NCBI GenBank assembly: GCA_030247885.1
Contig: JAPDRO010000001.1
Location: 310,001-374,000 of the forward strand
Origin: Taxawa tesnikishii (nom. ined.)
Lineage: Eukaryota > Ascomycota > Dothideomycetes > Dothideales
Direction of reading: 5' to 3'
Length of the DNA: 64,000 nt
Below the pieces are notes generated by a model. That model ran no database searches. It was not told where the DNA came from and saw nothing but the letters and a program-made list of their open reading frames with translations. This document shows positions 59,401 through 64,000 of the stretch, one piece after another (position 1 is the stretch's first letter; every line of letters starts with the position of its first letter). A program made the translations under genes and the position numbers.

Positions 59401-60768
59401 TGTGGGTTTCACCGGAGGGATGTAATGGGCCATATCAACCAATGCCTGAGTGAGAGCGTCGCTGAGGCCGCACGCAAAGATGGGATCGAGTAAAGCCTCC
59501 ATGTACTTGCTCAAGGTCTGCCCGACTGCGATAGAGATCATACTGATGCATTGAAAGATGGGTGCCTCGTCGGTGTGTTTGCCGCGCTGTTTGAGACTGA
59601 GCGCCTCTCTGATATGGAGTAGAATATTGTCCAGGTAAGGGGCAATCTGGCTTCCAACAGCATGTGCAATGTTGCCAATAGCAATGAACGCCAGGTTTCG
59701 CTCCTTGGGCAGCTTCAAAAGTCCTTGAAGGTGGGACATTGATCGATGAATGTAACCATTGCAGAACTCCTTCGGGGCATATCCAGCCAAAATAGGAATG
59801 ATGACCACGACCTCCCGCTTTATGAGGGGATCTCTGTGCTCTCGATACGACAATATCCTCTCGCAGGCATCCTTGTACCGCTGGCCATGCATGAACATGC
59901 CACCTTTGAGCAGTAACTCTTTTAGCGTCAAAAGGGATCCGTGGACCGTCTCTACCGTATTGCTCTGGAAGCCCTTATTGAGCTCGTCGTATGTCCTGGT
60001 GAGCCAAGTCTGTCGAACTTGAGGGTCTCTGGCAGTGAGAATCTCAAAACACTGGCTCACAGTCTGGGCTGCGGATTCCCGAATCATGACCTTCAGATCC
60101 CGCAGGGCGACCCAGATGACCTCCAGTATTTGAGGGACCCAAGCGTACAGAAGTGTTGACGAACTACGAGCCAGCTCTTGCAAGATGAGGACGGCGGCGA
60201 AGCGACGATTCTCGTTCCTCTCTATCTGTAGCCATTCTAGAGCAAGCTTAACTTCCGCATCCACAAGCTCGGCGGTGAGAGTTCCACCCGGGGCGACCAG
60301 ACGTCCTAGTGTCTTTGCAGCGACCACCATAGCGGCGGTGTCGTTCCCCTTCATGACATTGCGGAGTATATTGTGAAAGCGCGTGATCTTCTGCGCTGCA
60401 TCGTCGCCTTTGAAGTCAATGAGCTGACCCAGGGCGTACAGTCCACCGGTCCGCTCGTGGGTATCGTTTCCATTTTGGATGAGGTTCGTAACTCGACTGT
60501 GTACTTCGGAAAGGTAGGGGGTGAATTGGTGGGGCGGTAGTTCTGTGGGCTCCGTTAGTGGTCGTGAGCCTTGCAAAGATTGTTCGGGTGCGACCTCTGT
60601 AAGCAGATTCGACACTCTGCAAGAGACTGTGTGCGGCGCGCTGGCGGACCTCGTCGTTGCTGTGATTGTGTGTAAGTGTCCCTGATTGCTTGCTGCCTTC
60701 GACTTCGCCTACCGAGACCTCAACTCCGCGGTGGTCCTCTCGAGCGCATCGCGGTACGCCTGCATCAT
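53489..60768 (-). CDS. TOR1: TOR serine/threonine kinase (PIKK)
   Basis: Nutrient-sensing kinase at the core of TORC1 and TORC2. Four exons: 60713-60768, 60595-60659, 53905-60542 and 53489-53853; about 2374 residues. The two small 5' exons supply MMQAYRDALERTTAELRSR, NDEVRQRAAHSLLQSVESAYR and then ELPPHQF, matching the TOR N-terminus; an ORF-only reading would start at 60615 in intron sequence. HEAT repeats fill about 40-1200 and FAT about 1250-1750. The rapamycin-binding FRB holds EEASRLFFGDND near 1860. The kinase domain carries GLGDRHPSNLML near 2170 and IHIDFGDCFE near 2190. The FATC end is LENLCQHYMGWCSFW. The last exon lacks one base in the G4 run 53749-53752. Confidence 0.97.
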
Positions 60769-61242
60769 GTCGACAAAGGATGGCACGTCTCCAGGTCGTA
60801 TTGCAGCCTCCTCACACCTCAAGACACGCTCACCCTGCCAGCAAAGACAGCGCGGCCTGCTTCACTGACCTCAGGATTGACTCGGGGAGGCATTTACAGA
60901 TCAATAATCCGTGACGGCAGCAGCTCGAGCCTGGCCTTGGCTTGCAGGCATCGCGGGGAACACGACGGACACACCCGCCGCTACTGGCCCTTACATTCAC
61001 ATTGACGCACTCTCTCCCCTTGTCGCCGCCTGCTACATCTTGAAGTGCATCACTATTAGACTCTGCACGTCTCCGAGCTGTCGCCTTTGTTCACGATGCG
61101 ATCGGGTGCAGACTCCCTTGCATTACATGTTCGGGATATCATCACGGCTATACATGCGCCCGTCTCGTATGCTATCCCGTCGCGGTCCATACCGTTCTGC
61201 CATTTACCGAATACATCAAGCTTTGTGGAGGTTTCCCAAAAG
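60769..61242. other. Divergent upstream region of TOR
   Basis: Between the TOR start (-) and the RNase III-like locus (+). Minus-strand sequence just 5' of the TOR ATG stays open for about 20 codons (CEEAAIRPGDVPSFVD), so an upstream start is possible. No other gene was recognised. Confidence 0.45.
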
Positions 61243-61680
61243 ATGTCGTCGGTATCTGAGGACATTGCCGATCTGGAGTTGCGCGCCTGAATTCAACGCG
61301 TCCAAGGGATCATCCAGTATCGCTTCGTTGACGTGAACCTTGTTCTAGAGGCTTTACGAGGGAGGAGACCATCTCGCCTCGTTTCCATCAAGGATCCTTA
61401 TGATGACGGTAACTTTAGACTCTCCGTCGTCGACGACATCGCCATCGAAACCGCTTTGAACGATGAGTGGTACAGGCACGACAGGGACAAAGATATAGTC
61501 AGACAAATTGTTCGAAATCTTCTCGACTTCCAGACGGGCTTATTGATTGAAACGATCGAATCTCATGTGAAGCGATCGCGACAGGCAGCTTTTGTGATAA
61601 GTGAAGGGGTGTGTTTCCACTCTACTTGTTCTTGTGCACAGGCCTTAGTCCTCGGTAGACGGGGCGACAAAGTCCGCTAG
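61243..61680 (+). pseudogene. RNase III-like domain relic with an in-frame stop
   Basis: The ATG at 61243 begins MSSVSEDIADLELRA, then an in-frame TGA (61288-61290) interrupts. The same frame continues IQRVQGIIQYRFVDVNLVLEAL, which resembles the first helix of fungal RNase III-like domains, then DGNFRLSVVDDIAIETALNDEWY where the family usually has RLxxLGDAVL. The signature is thus altered to VVDD, and the C-terminal part diverges. The stop fits a C-to-T change of CGA. It is either a decayed member or a gene with an intron I cannot see. Functional RNase III activity looks unlikely. Family assignment is tentative. Confidence 0.42.
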
Positions 61681-61708
61681 TACCCACACAGCCTCAGATC
61701 ACAGCCAC

Positions 61709-64000
61709 TTAGTCCTCCTTACTAGCATACTCTGGCAACCTCTTGGCCACATCCGCCCAGGTCTCCTTACCCTTGATCATCCTGCTTACAGCCTTGACGA
61801 TCTCGGCCTCGCTCGCGCGGACCTGCTTCGTGCTGTCCCTGTCGCGGAGCGTGAAGGTGTTATCTTCGATAGAGTCATAGTCGACGGTTATGCCGAAGGG
61901 GATGCCGAGCTCGTCGTTGCGGGCGTACCGCTTGCCGATTGAAACGCCGGACTGGTCGACTTTGTAGCTGATGGACTTGGAGTCAAGGAGAGACTCGAGG
62001 CGCTCGACGAGGGCTTGAAGCGCGCGTCGCGCTGCAGGGGGACTAGGAGGACCTTGATGGGAGCGACCGCGGGGGTGAATGAGAGGACCTGCAATCACGA
62101 TGTTAGGTCATCCTTTCTCTTCTCTTGTATGTGGGGAAGAGGAGATAGGGTGAGGGGAACGGTACAGGTCAGAAAGAGGTGATGCGGGCACTTACAGATC
62201 TCGCCTCGTCCTTCTCACGCGTCCAGTAGCTGTGCTCCATCAAACTGTACAGGATACGTCCGATACCGAATGACGGCTCGATAACGTTGGGGATGTACTC
62301 GCGGGTGGTGACGGTGCGCTTCTGTTTCTCGAACGTTACGATGCTTTTATCGAGCTCGATTTTGCCGCCCTCGACGCCCTCAACCGACAGCTCGATCTTG
62401 CCTTCCTTTTCAATGTCCAAGGACAGCTTCTCCTTCAGCTCTTGAGACAGTTGCTCAAGTGCATCAGAAACGGGCTTCAGGCTCTTCTTTAGCTTCGGGC
62501 CAGACGTCTTCTTGTCCAGCACCGCCTGCCATTCCTCGATCTGGTAGGGCTCCTTGAGCGTCTCGCGCGCGGACAGGCTGACGCCCGTCGCCTTTTGATG
62601 CACGCTGAGATCGTAAGCGCTGCGGTCCGCGCAGCCGACACACTCGGTCCAGCCGTACGAGTTCAGCAGCTCACAGTCCCAGCAGTCGGACGCGTAGTGG
62701 GCCATCTCGTTAGCCATGTGCTGGCGGAAGCGGAGCTTGTTCATGTCGACGCCGATTTTCTGCATGAACAGCATAATGCGGACCAAGAAGTAGCCGAGCG
62801 TCTCGTTGTCAACGAGCTTGCTGGCAACCGCATCACCGATAGAGACCATCTTCGGCTCCGTGTTTCCGGCTGACTGTGTCTTGCGGTCCAGTAGCGGCAA
62901 CTTGATGTCCTTGACCATGTGGAATTTGGGGTGCGCTTTGCCACCCTCGGGATCGACGAAGTGCTCGATCTCTGCCATCAGGAACTCGCGTACGCGCAGC
63001 AGACCGGATCTTGGGGAGAGCTCGTTACGGAAACTATAACCGATGGATGCGGACGCGAACGGGAGCTGGCCGTCACTGTACTCGAAGAGCTTCTGGAACG
63101 AAAGGAACTGTCCTTGAGCGGTCTCCGGGCGAAGGAAACCTGGCTCGTCACCGGACGCACCAATTTGCGTCTTGAACATGAGGTTGACGGAGACTGGATC
63201 CTCGACCTCGTTCCCAGTGCTAGGATTGCGGATGTCGTGCTTCTTGATAATCTCACCCATCTGCTCGCCGGTGTAGTTGTCGAGAGTGGCCAGTATGAAG
63301 CTGTAGTCGTCCCGAACCTTGTCATCGAGTTTTACGGCGCCCTTTGCAGCCTTGGCCTTCTTCTTCTTGATTTTCGGGTCCTCTTCGGTGTCCTCCACCT
63401 TCTCACCGCGGGCTTCTTTGTCCGACCTGAGTCTAGCTTCCAGCACATCTTTTATCAGATGGTCTGTTCGCAGGATCTCACCGTTCTTGGGATCCTTGCC
63501 TGTTTTTGGATGAGTTGCTCTTATCTCATTGTAACAAATCAATATTGCACTCACACATGAAGTCGGCAAATCTGGCAACGTGGCCACTGGTATCGAGAAC
63601 CTTGTAAGGGGTGACCATGGAGCACTTGAGCGCCATCATCTTCTCGGTCCGGATGAAATGATCTCTCCAGATTTGGATGACTTGATCTTCCAAACTCTCC
63701 AGTGGCGGACCATAGTCGAAGAGACCCTGTAGTCTGTCAGAACCGCGTGCACATGACAATTGTTATATAGAATGGCATGCCTTCCAACCTCCATATGGCT
63801 CGAAACTCTGCCACAGGAAGACCTTGCGGCGCAACAAGGACTCAAATGCGGCCCTGTCAAAGGGCTGACCCTTTGGGTCACGTAGTCGGAAGTCATTGCA
63901 CGAGGTTGGCGTGTGCGGGCAGGGGTTTGGTATCGCTGGCCGCTAGCACTAGAGCGAAAGGCTCTTTTCGAAGCGAATTGAAACGCTGTACGTTTTGGTG
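61709..64000 (-). CDS. GRS1: Glycyl-tRNA synthetase (class II), 5' end at the window edge
   Basis: Charges tRNA-Gly. Exons are 63781-63896 (open to 64000), 63555-63726, 62196-63499 and 61709-62088. From the ATG at 63896 the product has 657 residues. AFESLLRRKVFLWQSFEPYGG begins the catalytic core, followed by GLFDYGPPLES (motif 1 region), GFLRPETAQGQFLSF and YSFRNELSPRSGLLRVREF (motif 2), and VIEPSFGIGRILYSL (motif 3). The anticodon-binding domain holds FTPAVAPIKVLLVPL and VSIGKRYARNDELGIPFGIT. Intron 63727-63780 must be GC-AG for the conserved YGG-xx-GLFDYGP spacing. Single bases are missing in G runs 62011-62013 and 63875-63877. Upstream of 63896 the frame stays open to the window end with a basic, Ser/Ala/Gln-rich leader, probably a mitochondrial presequence. 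Confidence 0.95.

Overview
This 64 kb window comes from the nuclear genome of a filamentous ascomycete (Pezizomycotina). A dothideomycete is my guess, but nothing here proves the class. The evidence is short 47-190 nt introns with CTAAC/CTGAC-type branch sites and the gene families present: a divergent FAS1/FAS2 pair, a Pth11-like rhodopsin-domain protein, a HET domain, an NmrA-like protein, a CmcJ-like protein and a HacA-type bZIP. I recognise 19 intact-looking protein genes, two likely pseudogenes and a few doubtful ORFs.

Layout. 0.7-3.7 kb: copper chaperone CCS1 (-), mitochondrial ribosomal protein uL13m (+), uricase (-). 4.8-8.8 kb: the TORC2 subunit Rictor/AVO3 (+). 9.2-9.9 kb: signal peptidase SEC11 (-). 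11.2-12.8 kb: a PWWP-like + C2H2 + BTB protein (+). 13.5-16.5 kb: a CSC1-like stress-gated channel (+). 17.5-31.1 kb: fatty acid synthase beta (FAS1, -) and alpha (FAS2, +), head to head around a 1.65 kb shared upstream region. 32-34.4 kb: a CmcJ-like protein (-) and an acidic nuclear-type protein (-). 35.1-36.4 kb: doubtful ORFs. 36.5-40.2 kb: an NmrA-like protein (-) and a rhodopsin-domain membrane protein (+). 40.5-44.0 kb: a PLP-homeostasis protein (-) and a secreted GH78-like alpha-rhamnosidase (+). 44.3-46.7 kb: a HET-domain pseudogene (-) and the unfolded-protein-response factor HAC1/HacA (-). 46.7-49.3 kb: gene-poor. 49.3-52.7 kb: a secreted expansin/EG45-like protein (-) and a TDT-family transporter (-). 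53.5-60.8 kb: TOR kinase (-). 61.2-64 kb: an RNase III-like pseudogene (+) and glycyl-tRNA synthetase (-), cut by the window end.

A feature that affects every annotation: at least 18 coding frames break by exactly one missing base, nearly all inside a mononucleotide run, including in essential genes (FAS1 four times, FAS2, TOR, SEC11, GRS1 twice). One consistent direction and run-length context point to homopolymer undercalling in the assembly, not to pseudogenes. Coordinates below are as given; protein lengths assume the missing base is restored.

The best biology: (i) HAC1 carries a 20-nt non-spliceosomal intron bounded by CNG|CNG sites, with a perfect 9-bp stem and 7-nt loop at its 5' site; removing it joins the bZIP to a separate C-terminal frame. 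(ii) A PWWP-like, zinc-finger and BTB protein in one gene. (iii) Three introns that can only be read as GC-AG. (iv) A presequence-like frame upstream of the GlyRS start, suggesting dual cytosolic/mitochondrial targeting. (v) TOR and Rictor, partners in TORC2, lie about 45 kb apart.
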